From Thermoplasmata archaeon (GTDB taxonomy: Archaea > Thermoplasmatota > Thermoplasmata > Thermoplasmatales > Thermoplasmataceae): a stretch of 45,100 nt of DNA. Shown here in pieces: positions 32,236-41,580 of this stretch (position 1 is the first letter of the stretch; every line of letters begins with the position of its first letter). The stretch lies in NCBI GenBank assembly GCA_021802205.1, contig JAKAAT010000007.1, positions 1 to 45,100 on the forward strand, in the 5' to 3' direction. A program made the translations under genes and the position numbers. The notes under the pieces are model-generated. The model searched no databases. It was not told the DNA's origin and saw only the letters and a program-made list of their open reading frames with translations.

Positions 32236-33470
32236 AAATGGATAGTATAGATAAAAGAGTATGGTACCTTGGATTTACGCGTCTGATAAGGGCTTCAGGC
32301 AGGGTTTCCACATTTATTTTCCTGCCACTGATATTTGTATTCATATACCATATATCATTCCTGGAAACCGGTATAGTACTTGGAATTGCAATACTTATTA
32401 TGTCCATAGTGCAATATTATTCGGGTATACTAACGGACAGGATAGGCAGGCGTGTGTTTCTTATACTAATACCGATTCCGGCGGGATTGCTATACATTGC
32501 CATGTATTTTACCGTATTGTACAGAATGCCCGCAATTCTTTTGATTTTACTTTTCTACTCAACCATAATCATAAATGCATTGCAGTATCCAGCCATAGAG
32601 GCATCCATAGCGGATGTCACTTCTCTGGGTCAAAGGCTCTCAGGATATACCATTATAAGGGTTCTTGCAAATGCAGGTGCGGCAATAGGGCCCATAATGG
32701 GTGCAGTACTCTCTGTGTACGGATTCCAGTACATATTCCTGCTAGCCGGAATCAGCACATTCATAGAAATAGGAATACTTTATTTCAGTGTGAGAGAAAC
32801 TTATTTTCCGTCAAAGGCGCTATATCTCACAAAATCAGATATAAAACTTGCCTATAAGGATAGATTTTTTATAGTGTTCATAATAATAGGCATAGTAATG
32901 GCATTCATGTTAAGGCAAAGAGGAGCGTCACTGACATTGTATGCCTTTGATTTCGAAGGTTTGCCCATACTCTATTTAGCATATATATACTCGCTCAATG
33001 GAATACTTGTTGTACTGTTGCAGTATCCCATATTCAAGGTAATGAATAAATCATCAAATCCAGTGTTGTTCAGATTTATTGGAATGATTTTCTATTTCCT
33101 CGGTTTCATGGTTTTGATGTTTTCAAAGGATATATTATATTTCATGATTTCAATGGGAATCATGACCATCGGCGAGGATTTCGTCGCACCCACCACACAG
33201 ACAATAATTACATCAATAGCTCCAGAAAATATGAAAGGGACATATATAGGCATTTATAACTTATTTATAAGTGCTGGTTCATTCTCCGGTTCTATAGTGG
33301 GACTTTATATGTTGGCTTACTATGAGAATCAGACGGCCTTATTCTGGCTCATAATTGCACTTGGCAGCTTTGTTGTGGGCATACTTTATTTCACAATAAA
33401 TAGTTCATTTTTGAAGAGAATGAATATTCAGTCAAAGAAAAGACCGTCCAGAAGGGCAGCAGCAAAATGA
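32232..33470 (+). CDS. MFS transporter, second of a tandem pair
   Basis: A 412-residue protein with about 12 helices and the MFS loop SGILTDRIGRRVFLILIPIP intact. Helix 5 carries ANAGAAIGPIMGAVLS, resembling motif C of drug/proton antiporters (G-x-x-x-G-P-x-x-G), which hints at efflux. The C-terminus is basic (SKKRPSRRAAAK). The GTG at 32232 overlaps the previous stop (GTGA), and an ATG two codons later is the alternative. GGTGGAGG just upstream is a good ribosome site for either. Confidence 0.87.
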   Translation: MKMDSIDKRVWYLGFTRLIRASGRVSTFIFLPLIFVFIYHISFLETGIVLGIAILIMSIVQYYSGILTDRIGRRVFLILIPIPAGLLYIAMYFTVLYRMPAILLILLFYSTIIINALQYPAIEASIADVTSLGQRLSGYTIIRVLANAGAAIGPIMGAVLSVYGFQYIFLLAGISTFIEIGILYFSVRETYFPSKALYLTKSDIKLAYKDRFFIVFIIIGIVMAFMLRQRGASLTLYAFDFEGLPILYLAYIYSLNGILVVLLQYPIFKVMNKSSNPVLFRFIGMIFYFLGFMVLMFSKDILYFMISMGIMTIGEDFVAPTTQTIITSIAPENMKGTYIGIYNLFISAGSFSGSIVGLYMLAYYENQTALFWLIIALGSFVVGILYFTINSSFLKRMNIQSKKRPSRRAAAK

Positions 33471-33490
33471 TAAACAGTATTCAAATTGGT

Positions 33491-34090
33491 TTAGGAGAAT
33501 ATGGACCTTATTTTATCATCGAGATTTATTGCACCAAGGCACAGAACTCTCAATGGTTCTTTTCCTATTACCGTCATTGATGCGTTTTTTATAGCCATGC
33601 CGAAACTATCTGCCTCTGAGAATCCAAGATAGTAAGAAGCTATTGCCCTGATAGGATCTGAATGGGAGACAAATATATATTTTCCATGATTATCGTCGAT
33701 GCAGCCCTTGACTCGTTTCCATAAATGTTCCCATGGCTCCATCCCCAGACTATCCCTTGTATCACCTGTTATATGGGAATTTGGGTAAAGCTTCTCCTGG
33801 AATTCATTAATGTTGTGGCCATTGGCCTTCCCAAGGTCTATCTCTCTCAGGCGATCGTCTATTTTTATGCTCAACCCTGTATAATTTGATATTATTGTGG
33901 CGGTATCATAAGCCCTCTTTATGGGGCTACTCACTATTCCATCAAATTTAAGCCCGCGCAGCTGCATGGCTGTCCTTTCTGCCTGCATTTTTCCCTGTTC
34001 TGTAAGGGAATTGTTTTCTATATCATCGGATAGAAGCTTTGCCACGTTAATATCGCTTTCACCATGTCTGATAAATATGTAAGCTCTCAT
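33491..34090 (-). CDS. Histidine phosphatase family protein
   Basis: A 199-residue protein with the phosphoglycerate-mutase-like fold. RHGESDIN near the start holds the nucleophile His, GIVSSPIKRAYDTA carries the second Arg pattern, REIDLGKANGH the Glu region, and FVSHSDPIRAI the second catalytic His. The exact substrate (phosphoglycerate, alpha-ribazole phosphate or other) cannot be told. It faces the MFS pair tail to tail and stands alone on its strand. Confidence 0.88.
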   Translation of the reverse strand: MRAYIFIRHGESDINVAKLLSDDIENNSLTEQGKMQAERTAMQLRGLKFDGIVSSPIKRAYDTATIISNYTGLSIKIDDRLREIDLGKANGHNINEFQEKLYPNSHITGDTRDSLGMEPWEHLWKRVKGCIDDNHGKYIFVSHSDPIRAIASYYLGFSEADSFGMAIKNASMTVIGKEPLRVLCLGAINLDDKIRSIFS

Positions 34091-34249
34091 GAATGGTGAT
34101 AAAACTTCAGCTAATAAATTTGTATATTATTGACTATATAACCATAGAAATAATAACATAATTTAGACGCTAATTCGTGTTAAGTAAGGATGCTCATCAA
34201 ACTGTGGAATAAACAGCAAAGTATAATACAGTATAATAATTTCCATATT

Positions 34250-34639
34250 ATGGAAATTTTCAAAAAGGAGAGGATAATAACCACCACAAAAAGTGTAGAT
34301 GATCTTGTCAAGGCTTTTTCAACGTATCTGACCGATAATAAATGGAGAGTGCAGAGTAATATACAACCCGATAAAGCCATACTGCAGGCCCAAAAATTCG
34401 GTATTCTTAGGGGACTCGTTGCTGCTGACAGGGCACTTACATTTATATTCACATCAGATTCTGGACAGGTTAAAGTTGAGGTTGGAGTCGGAAGGCTCCT
34501 TGGAGATATTGCAGTTACAGCAATAGAGGTTATCCTTATTTCTGAAATATTTATCGTTGTAGATATCCCAGAAATTGCATGGTCAGATCATGTGGAGAAG
34601 GAGCTTCTGGATGAACTGCAAAATATTGCTAATCAATAA
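34250..34639 (+). CDS. Protein of unknown function
   Basis: A 129-residue protein starting MEIFKKERIITTTKSVDDLV. The first half is mixed alpha/beta (KWRVQSNIQPDKAILQAQKF), the middle has alternating strands (ALTFIFTSDSGQVKVEVGVG), and a long hydrophobic stretch follows (GDIAVTAIEVILISEIFIVV) that could be a membrane helix or a buried strand pair. ATG 34250 is preferred since the sequence before it (from an in-frame ATG at 34190) is Asn/Gln-rich and contains TATA-like DNA. No family recognised. It stands alone between a convergent/divergent pair of unrelated genes. Confidence 0.6.
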   Translation: MEIFKKERIITTTKSVDDLVKAFSTYLTDNKWRVQSNIQPDKAILQAQKFGILRGLVAADRALTFIFTSDSGQVKVEVGVGRLLGDIAVTAIEVILISEIFIVVDIPEIAWSDHVEKELLDELQNIANQ

Positions 34640-34768
34640 TAACTTCGCTCAATCGCGATTTATAGATGGAAAAGTAGTTGTTGTGGGCAATAGAACAATA
34701 AATAAATTATTATCATGAATTTTCACTGCTATTAGCTCTGATAAAATTAATCTTAAAGACAGAAATAC

Positions 34769-35939
34769 ATGAATAGGGAGGAGTTTTTTACATTTCCGGT
34801 ATACACCTCGAGATTAATTTACGGCATTACCTGGTTTGCCATAGCTCCAGCTTTTATTTTAATCGAAAGTCAACTTCAGCTATCGGAACTGGAAATAGGG
34901 TTTGTTGCAACAAGTTTCTTTATAGGATTAATGCCATTTCAATTTATCGGCGGAATTTTTGCTTCAAGGATTTCCCCGAGACATATAGCAGTAGCAGGAC
35001 TATTCATAATAGGATTATTTTCTATTCTAACAGGTGAATCGCAAAACTTCGCAGAGACCTTTATAACGCATATGTCTGTTGGCATCGGTAGTGCCATGTT
35101 CTCATCTCCGGCACTGGCACTTTTAACAAGAGGAAATGATAGCAAAACGGTATCACGAAGGACCGGAATGTATAATGCTCTGTTCGGAATAGGTTCAGGA
35201 ATAGGCATCACAGGATGGATTATTATTGACTCCATTACCGGATGGAGAATTTCAATGTTCATTTCTGGAATTCTGGCACTTGCAGTAATATCTTTTATGC
35301 TTCATTTCAAAGAAGAATCCGTTACTGTAAATAAATCCGGAGATTTCTCTGTCAATTTCAAGAAAATTATAATGAATAAATACAGGTGGATGCCAGGATT
35401 TTCGGCAGGAATCGGTGCACTGTCTGAAACAGTTATCGGTCAAATGTTCGTATATTATTCTGAAAAAAACACACATTATGAGTCGGCTCGATTCAGGAAT
35501 TACTGTATCTATATACTTTATAATGGGAATATTCGGTGGGTATCTCTACGGAAGATATTTCGGAATGGCGGATCACAAAACACTTATTTATGTATATACT
35601 GGTATAACCGCTTCTCTGCTGTTTAAATCTATCCCATTTGTTAGTAATATCTACATTTTAATAGCAACAGTGTGGATTATCGGCATATTAACAGTAGCTA
35701 TGCTTACAATGGTTTATTATACGGTCATGTCCATGGAACGTAATAACAGGACCGTGTCATTTTCACTGGGATTCAATAATTTCATGCAGAAGATTATAGA
35801 GGTAGTTTCACCAGCACTGTTTGTATATATAGCATTAAATATGAATTATGAAGATTCATGGTATATACTGGGAATTTCAGGCCTGATTATGGTATTCCTC
35901 TATCCAGAACTGTATAAAAGTTTGGATGTCTATTTTTAG
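34769..35939 (+). pseudogene. MFS transporter split by a frameshift at A7
   Basis: The first frame (34769-35626) gives helices 1-7 of an MFS protein with the FASRISPRHIAVAG loop, then at residue about 232 turns into polar, stop-prone sequence. A second frame picks up exactly there, from THIMSRLDSGITVSIYFIMG through the remaining helices to a stop at 35939. The switch point is GAAAAAAAC at 35462-35470, a run of seven A. One base change restores a normal 390-residue transporter. It may be a mutation, a sequencing error, or programmed or phase-variable slippage. Confidence 0.75.
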
Positions 35940-36024
35940 AACGAGGTAGATATATTGCAGAATCCGAATTATGTTCATGCAAAAATTAATATACATATTT
36001 TAATTACTTTTATATGTATATAAT

Positions 36025-36645
36025 ATGAGAAATAAAAAACATTTAGCAGTCTTAATATCTATCTTGATAATTTCAACATCCCTTGCTGGAATTTATTATT
36101 ATGAAAACGAAAATCCACTGCATGTCAATGCAATTAAAAAAATCAATACAGGTGCAAAACTTAATAATGTAACTAATGATCAAAATGGTATTTATGACAT
36201 AAAATTGATTCCAAATATGCAGGATTCAGAAATTGCAGACGAAATAACCAGCTATTCAATATCAATATATATGGAAACGCCAAAATCTATTGACATACAT
36301 TTTACAGATAATCCGGCGTGCAACGTAGAAATTTTAAACAAAACTTTGTATTTTCATAATAGCACTGTTAAATTGAATGGTAGTATTCTGCAGAATATCA
36401 GCTTAGAATGGTATAATTATTTTAATACAACATGTAAAAATCAGATAGAATCTTATGAAAATGGCTCGAGTTCATTATCTATGCAGGTATACGCATTTGC
36501 GGACATACGTACTTACGGCAAAATATATGAGTATACCTACTTCAATAACATACCTTACAATCCAATAAAAATTCTGAGCGCCAACTACTTTAATTATTCG
36601 TTAAACGTGAATTTTTATATAGATAACTATATGTGTATTCCATGA
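36025..36645 (+). CDS. Exported or membrane-anchored glycoprotein of unknown function
   Basis: A 206-residue protein. A basic start and hydrophobic segment (HLAVLISILIISTSLAGIYYY) make a signal peptide or N-terminal anchor. The outer part is Asn-, Tyr- and Ser-rich with at least seven N-x-S/T sites (NVT, NKT, NST, NGS, NIS, NTT, NYS), which suggests heavy glycosylation at the acidic cell surface. Three cysteines (CNVE, CKNQ, YMCIP) could form a disulfide. No family recognised. A TATA-like TATATGTATATAAT lies at 36009-36022 immediately before the ATG. The MFS gene after it starts 18 bases on. Confidence 0.65.
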   Translation: MRNKKHLAVLISILIISTSLAGIYYYENENPLHVNAIKKINTGAKLNNVTNDQNGIYDIKLIPNMQDSEIADEITSYSISIYMETPKSIDIHFTDNPACNVEILNKTLYFHNSTVKLNGSILQNISLEWYNYFNTTCKNQIESYENGSSSLSMQVYAFADIRTYGKIYEYTYFNNIPYNPIKILSANYFNYSLNVNFYIDNYMCIP

Positions 36646-36663
36646 AATCAGGAGTCTGCTAAA

Positions 36664-37779
36664 ATGAATAATGATGGTCAGTTAATTGTTTCATCAAACC
36701 TTATTAATGGGCTTGGCTACTTTATTTTTACCTCTCTTTTTTTAATTTTATTTGTGAAGGAGGGCTTTAACACTGTAATATATTCAGTAATTTATGCATC
36801 ATCACTTATAATAGAGGCAGTGGTATTATTTTTTAACCCGAGAATTATTAATCGATTGGGACTGAAATATTCAGCTATCTTGTTTTATATCATTCCGGGT
36901 ATTGGGATTTTTTTAAGTGTATCATTCAACGAGTTGCCGTTAATATGGTTCGGCTACATTCTTTTCATCGTCGGTGGTGCTGGATGGGCTCCTCTAGCAA
37001 CAATGATCAGTAAAATATCCAGTGAGGAAACATTCACAAAAAATCTTGTAAATTTAATATCAACAAGCATACGGATTGGCTATATAATTGGAGGTATATT
37101 GACATTTGCAGCTGTATTTCTGGACAATTACCTTAGAATAACACTGACGGTGTCGTCCTTAATTGTCGTGATATCAGGATTGCCGCTTATCTTTCTCAGG
37201 AGATATGAATCCGGAGAAATAACAACTTCAATCGGGATAAAATCAATATTTAAATCACTGGGTTATGGAGCCATATCCCAGCTTACATTTATCTTCGTTC
37301 CATTATTACCGCTATTTCTTTATGACAGAAAAATCTTAATTTATTTTATACCATTATTTCTATTATTTAGATATTTTGGTGCAATAGTAATAGGCCGTGC
37401 CATATCCACAAAATTTGACCATAATAAAAATTTTGTCCTCTTAATACAGTTTGTCCTTCTTGTATCTGTTTTATTGTTTCTTCTTCCTTACTGGTACACC
37501 ATATTGATAGCACTGTTCCTTATAGGGATAGGAGGCATGAATCATAATTTCTATTTCTCCATATATGCCAGAGAAAATAGAGAAATTTCTAGTTCCTCTG
37601 CATTTTCAATAGGCGTATTGATTTCGAGTGCTCTATTGATACTTACTGGAGGATATGTATACTCAATTTCCATATTTCTACTCCTGATAATATTAATTAT
37701 AGCCCTGGCAATAGCAATGATTATTAGTTATTTTTTAATTGAGCCCAATAGAAATAAGAACGTTTCAATCCCACTTTAA
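36664..37779 (+). CDS. MFS transporter
   Basis: A 371-residue, very hydrophobic protein with 11-12 helices. The helix 2-3 loop is NPRIINRLGLKYSAILFYI, a divergent signature lacking the aspartate; helix 4 has GYILFIVGGAGWAPLATMIS. It is shorter than its neighbours in the family (about 400). Substrate unknown. It probably shares a transcript with the preceding surface protein, which could be an accessory; that link is inferred only from the 18-base gap. Confidence 0.8.
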   Translation: MNNDGQLIVSSNLINGLGYFIFTSLFLILFVKEGFNTVIYSVIYASSLIIEAVVLFFNPRIINRLGLKYSAILFYIIPGIGIFLSVSFNELPLIWFGYILFIVGGAGWAPLATMISKISSEETFTKNLVNLISTSIRIGYIIGGILTFAAVFLDNYLRITLTVSSLIVVISGLPLIFLRRYESGEITTSIGIKSIFKSLGYGAISQLTFIFVPLLPLFLYDRKILIYFIPLFLLFRYFGAIVIGRAISTKFDHNKNFVLLIQFVLLVSVLLFLLPYWYTILIALFLIGIGGMNHNFYFSIYARENREISSSSAFSIGVLISSALLILTGGYVYSISIFLLLIILIIALAIAMIISYFLIEPNRNKNVSIPL

Positions 37780-37792
37780 TTATAACTATTTA

Positions 37793-37867
37793 CGGGCTCG
37801 GTGGGATTTGGACCCACGATCACCGACTTAGAAGGACGGTGCCTTATCCATACTAGGCCACGAGCCC
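37793..37867 (-). tRNA. tRNA-Arg (anticodon TCT)
   Basis: On the minus strand GGGCTCG at the start pairs with CGAGCCC at the end, the T arm reads GTGGGTCCAAATCCCAC, and the anticodon loop is CTTCTAA (TCT). The anticodon stem CCGTC/GTCGG has one T-T mismatch. The discriminator is G37793 and no CCA is encoded. No intron and no repeat of its 3' end was noticed nearby. Confidence 0.93.
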
Positions 37868-37958
37868 GCTTCCAATATTTTAGGATATAATATAAGTATT
37901 TCTATGACTGAATTCCAGTGGTGCAGATTTTTATACTTCATTCAAATGACCGATTAAC

Positions 37959-38669
37959 ATGGCTGTTCCAGATGATATACCATTTTCTGAATTCGGTAAA
38001 CCGGAAAAAATTAAAAAAATTAACGGAACACTTTCTTTTGACAACGACCTTTACGGATTTCAGGGGAAAAAAGTATACCAGTATATATTCCTTTACTGGA
38101 TTTCAGATGATTCAATAATCAACAATGGCAAAAAAACCGTGAAAATATCCGTAAACGGGAACCTGCTGCAGAGAAAGGTCCTATACAGGCAGAATGTTTT
38201 CGACAAATTCGGCGATACAAGATGGTCATTCAGGGTTGGAGAATCCATAAATAATGGTATAATACTGTGTTATTACCATAACAAAGAGGGAAAAAAATCC
38301 TTTGCACACATATTTATTGACCCGTCGTTGAAGAGAAAATCTGCAAGGGCTGTGCAGGAAACTTTAATAAACGCAGCTGAGAAATACGGGATGGCAATAA
38401 GGGAAGGCTATGTATTTTATGAATATATTGACAGTGAAAATTACAGAGAATCCGAACCGAAGGAGAAAGAGAGTAGTGATAAAGACCTATTCGGTATTCT
38501 TGAGATAGAGCCTACTGATAATCCAGAGATAATTAAAAATGCATATAGGAGAATGGCAAAGCTGTATCATCCCGATCTTACCACTCCTGAAAATGAGGAA
38601 GAATATTCTGAAAAAATGAAAAATATAAATTATGCTTATGAAAAATTATATAAGAGATATTATAGGTGA
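37959..38669 (+). CDS. J-domain protein with C-terminal J domain
   Basis: A 236-residue protein. Residues about 175-236 are a J domain: DLFGILEIEPTDNPEIIKNA, then YRRMAKLYHPD with the HPD triad, and a last helix NINYAYEKLYKRYY. J domains stimulate the ATPase of DnaK/Hsp70. The first 160 residues form an unrecognised mostly beta domain (YGFQGKKVYQYIFLYWISDD...) with a helix pair SARAVQETLINAAEKYG. It lacks the Gly/Phe region and zinc fingers of DnaJ, so it is not the housekeeping DnaJ but a specialised co-chaperone. It ends one base before the aCPSF2 gene stop on the other strand. Confidence 0.85.
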   Translation: MAVPDDIPFSEFGKPEKIKKINGTLSFDNDLYGFQGKKVYQYIFLYWISDDSIINNGKKTVKISVNGNLLQRKVLYRQNVFDKFGDTRWSFRVGESINNGIILCYYHNKEGKKSFAHIFIDPSLKRKSARAVQETLINAAEKYGMAIREGYVFYEYIDSENYRESEPKEKESSDKDLFGILEIEPTDNPEIIKNAYRRMAKLYHPDLTTPENEEEYSEKMKNINYAYEKLYKRYYR

Positions 38670-38670
38670 A

Positions 38671-39900
38671 TTACTTGATCTCAAATTCATGGCCGTTGAA
38701 TGGCAGTATAAATTTGTATTCAGGTAACGATTCCTGAAGTTTTTCCCTCTGATCACCGTGGCATAATACAACGGTTTCCGGATCAACTCCCTTTATGAAT
38801 TTTACAAGGTCAGAATGGCCTGCATGTGCTGAAAGATCAAAGAAATCAATCTTCATTGCAGGTTTTATTGTTGCACCTGCTATCTGTATTGTTCCGTTTT
38901 CTATTAAGCTCCTTCCGTTTGTGCCATCGACCTGGTATCCAGTAAGGAATATTGCAGATTTGGGATCTTCAGCGAATGCATCTATGTATCCAAGCACAGG
39001 TCCGCCGTCCAGCATACCAGATGTTGTTATAATGATGTCTGCCTCCTCTATTGCTTCCTTTCTCATCCTGTTATTCCTTACCTGTATTACACGGCCCATG
39101 GATTTTCTGAATAATTTCTGATCCTTTAAAAATCCAGGTGTGTCCATGTATATCCATGATATCTTGTTTCCCATTCCATCCACATAAATTCTATAATCCA
39201 TATCACGTAGGGTCATGATCATTTCCTGGGTCCTTCCTATGGCAAAGGTGGGTAAAATTACCCTCCCACCATTCTCTATGGTTTCCCTTATGCTGTCCTT
39301 GAGCCTCTGTATGACCTCATCACGATCCTCATGATCCCTTCCCGCATATGTGCTTTCCATTATCAGTATATCTGTTTTTACAGGCTTTGCACCGTATAAA
39401 AGATTTGTATCCCTTGTGTAAAGGTCTCCGGTAATCATAAATGATTTTGAATCCTGGAACCACCACATTGAGGATCCCGGTATATGACCTGCACTGTGTG
39501 CCACTGCCGTCAGGTTATCCACCTGGAATGGCTGCTCGTATTTCGCTGTTACCATTGACTTGAAGAGGTTATCAACATCCTCCTCGTTGAACATCTTTGT
39601 GTAATTCTCCAGCCTCATGATTTTCAGCGAATCCATAAGTATAGGTTTTATACTATTAGCTGTCATTGCCGTGGCATGGAAATTTGCCTCAAAGCTATGG
39701 TAATACACTGGAAGTGCACCTGTATGATCCAGATGCGCATGGGTCAGGAATATATCGTTCACCTTTTCAGGTGGCATTGGGTATTCCGGTGGCTTTTCCG
39801 GCTCTATACCATAATCTATCATTATCTTGCTCTGCTTATCCTCTATCTTTATTGCTAGTCTTCCGACTTCTTCGGCTCCGCCGAGAAATTTTATTTTCAT
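38671..39900 (-). CDS. aCPSF2-type beta-CASP ribonuclease
   Basis: A 409-residue metallo-beta-lactamase/beta-CASP nuclease. The first metal motif is H54-A-H56-L-D58-H59 after GGAEEVGR near the start. Then come HSAGHIPGSSMWW, the SxY motif ESTYAGRDH, the beta-CASP segment VILPTFAIGRTQEM, IITTSGMLDGGPVLGY, and the final metal motifs DLSAHAGHSDL and LCHGD. There is no KH domain at the N-terminus, so it is the aCPSF2 rather than aCPSF1 type. It acts in RNA processing or decay. The ATG is six bases after the MTA phosphorylase stop, an apparent two-gene unit. Confidence 0.9.
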   Translation of the reverse strand: MKIKFLGGAEEVGRLAIKIEDKQSKIMIDYGIEPEKPPEYPMPPEKVNDIFLTHAHLDHTGALPVYYHSFEANFHATAMTANSIKPILMDSLKIMRLENYTKMFNEEDVDNLFKSMVTAKYEQPFQVDNLTAVAHSAGHIPGSSMWWFQDSKSFMITGDLYTRDTNLLYGAKPVKTDILIMESTYAGRDHEDRDEVIQRLKDSIRETIENGGRVILPTFAIGRTQEMIMTLRDMDYRIYVDGMGNKISWIYMDTPGFLKDQKLFRKSMGRVIQVRNNRMRKEAIEEADIIITTSGMLDGGPVLGYIDAFAEDPKSAIFLTGYQVDGTNGRSLIENGTIQIAGATIKPAMKIDFFDLSAHAGHSDLVKFIKGVDPETVVLCHGDQREKLQESLPEYKFILPFNGHEFEIK

Positions 39901-39906
39901 TTTATA

Positions 39907-40680
39907 TCACGCTTTTGCATTTTCTAATCTCAAAGAACATTTGCAATTCCTTTGACCGTTAATTTGTGGAACTAAATTATATAACATTTTGGATACCTTT
40001 TCCTCGCTTTCCTTCATAATCTGCATTACATCAGAGGCTTCCACTGCCTCATCCTTCCATGCATCATAATCTGTAACCGTTGCAAGCATGCCATAACACA
40101 TTGACAGTTCAGCTGCCAGATTTATCTCTGGAACCAGTGTCATTCCGATTATATCTGCGAAATTTTTAAACATTTTTGATTCGGATCTTGTAGAAAATCT
40201 GGGCCCCTCTATGCAGAGGTAAGACCCACTTCTATGGACAGGATAAGATAATTTTTTACCTGTTTCATAGGCTTTTGTACTGATATCGCTGCAGAATGGA
40301 TCTGCCATGGATATATGGTAAACATCAGGACCATTGTAATATGTCAGTTCCCTGCGTTTTGTAAAATCTATAAACTGATCAGGTATGACTATATCACCGG
40401 GATGGTATGCCTCATTAAGTGAGCCAACCGCATTTAGTCCAATAATTCGCTCAACACCCAGTTTGTTCATTGCGAATATGTTTGCCTTATAATTTACCAT
40501 ATGTGGTGGGAAAGTATGTTTCTTTCCGTGTCTGGGCAAAAATGCAACCTCCACGCCATTTATCTCTCCGATTTCAACTGGAGCGGATGGCTCTCCGTAA
40601 GGTGTTTCAACATCAATTGTTTTCTTGCTTTCCATTATACTGTAAAGACCACTGCCTCCTATTATTCCTATGTATGTCAT
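39907..40680 (-). CDS. S-methyl-5'-thioadenosine phosphorylase family
   Basis: A 257-residue enzyme of the purine nucleoside phosphorylase family (MTAP/MTIP branch). [10 protein letters not shown] at the start binds phosphate, [18 protein letters not shown] holds the RH phosphate site and substrate loop, [15 protein letters not shown] and [15 protein letters not shown] are the ribose and base parts, and [13 protein letters not shown] the purine loop. It salvages methylthioadenosine from polyamine or methionine metabolism; methylthioinosine or hypoxanthine specificity cannot be excluded. It is upstream of aCPSF2 on the same strand by six bases. The C-terminus has two Cys (CKCSLR) like other thermostable archaeal forms. 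Confidence 0.92.
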   Translation of the reverse strand: MTYIGIIGGSGLYSIMESKKTIDVETPYGEPSAPVEIGEINGVEVAFLPRHGKKHTFPPHMVNYKANIFAMNKLGVERIIGLNAVGSLNEAYHPGDIVIPDQFIDFTKRRELTYYNGPDVYHISMADPFCSDISTKAYETGKKLSYPVHRSGSYLCIEGPRFSTRSESKMFKNFADIIGMTLVPEINLAAELSMCYGMLATVTDYDAWKDEAVEASDVMQIMKESEEKVSKMLYNLVPQINGQRNCKCSLRLENAKA

Positions 40681-40724
40681 TGTTTATCCCATTAGTTATA
40701 TACTACCATATCTCACAATAATAT

Positions 40725-41453
40725 TTATTCATTTCTAAATATTTTATCATCTTGTCTTAAAAGAAATTTATTAATGCCGGAACCATACTGAGCTGCTGTT
40801 TTGTTCCTTGAATATATTTCATCTGGCATGTTTATCTTTTTTGCTATTTCACGTAGAATTATCTTATTTCTGGTATCCTTTATATTGTCATCCCTTGTTA
40901 TATTGTGCCTCATTCTGAGAATTCCTGGTGAAATATAGGGTGTAATAAGTTCCTTTCCGTAATATTCTGCCATTTTCTTCTCCCTGGGAAGCGTTACATT
41001 GAAAAGCCTGTTAAGGTATGTGTCATTTTTCAGTCTTACATTATCAATAAACCTGTGATAGCCGTAGAATATTTCATCTGCACCCTGACCGGTCACAACA
41101 TATTTCTCAGGTATGAAATCCATGAGTATGAAAAGGACAAGCTCATATCCCAGTTCCATTTTTGTGATTTTAGGATCAATTTCCTTTAACTGTGATATGT
41201 AACTCTGAATATCAATATCATCCAGTATTATTTTCTTTATGTGAATATTCAGAATCATTGATGCCTCATCGGCATTTTCTATGTCCCTGGAATCAGAAAA
41301 TCCCAGTGTATACGGTATGTATTTATAACCTGAAAGTCCCAGAAGAAGAGAGCTGTCAAGACCACCTGAATATGCAATGGCGCATGGAAGGTTCGCAGTC
41401 TTCTCAACTGCTGCCTTGAGCTCTTCATAAACATCTTCTACTATATTCTGCAT
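40725..41453 (-). CDS. Asparagine-synthetase-like PP-loop protein without GATase
   Basis: A 242-residue protein equal to the synthetase half of AsnB. The ATP loop is AYSGGLDSSLLLGL near residue 28, and the second motif GQGADEIFYGYHRF near residue 130 matches the family. The glutamine amidotransferase half is absent, so it would use ammonia or act on another substrate. A tail with RNKTAAQYGSGINKF is typical of archaeal stand-alone members. It lies 44 bases upstream of the MTA phosphorylase on the same strand. Confidence 0.85.
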   Translation of the reverse strand: MQNIVEDVYEELKAAVEKTANLPCAIAYSGGLDSSLLLGLSGYKYIPYTLGFSDSRDIENADEASMILNIHIKKIILDDIDIQSYISQLKEIDPKITKMELGYELVLFILMDFIPEKYVVTGQGADEIFYGYHRFIDNVRLKNDTYLNRLFNVTLPREKKMAEYYGKELITPYISPGILRMRHNITRDDNIKDTRNKIILREIAKKINMPDEIYSRNKTAAQYGSGINKFLLRQDDKIFRNE

Positions 41454-41580
41454 ATGTTTTATAATTTCTAAGGATTATTTAAACTTAAGGTTATAACCTC
41501 TAGTAGAAACTCCTGGGCAGAAGGTGATGTGCAGCATACAAAATTCAAATATTATTTATAAATCCGTAAAATAACTAGAT

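Noticed and set aside
32261-32857. 198-residue frame within the second MFS gene
   Set aside because: Cys/His/Tyr-rich composition typical of a shifted membrane-protein frame; the MFS frame explains the DNA.
37793-37867. tRNA-Arg as a second integration site
   Set aside because: No direct repeat of its 3' end and no integrase nearby.
41500-41580. Possible C/D box sRNA (GTGATGT)
   Set aside because: No convincing box D and internal C'/D' pair.
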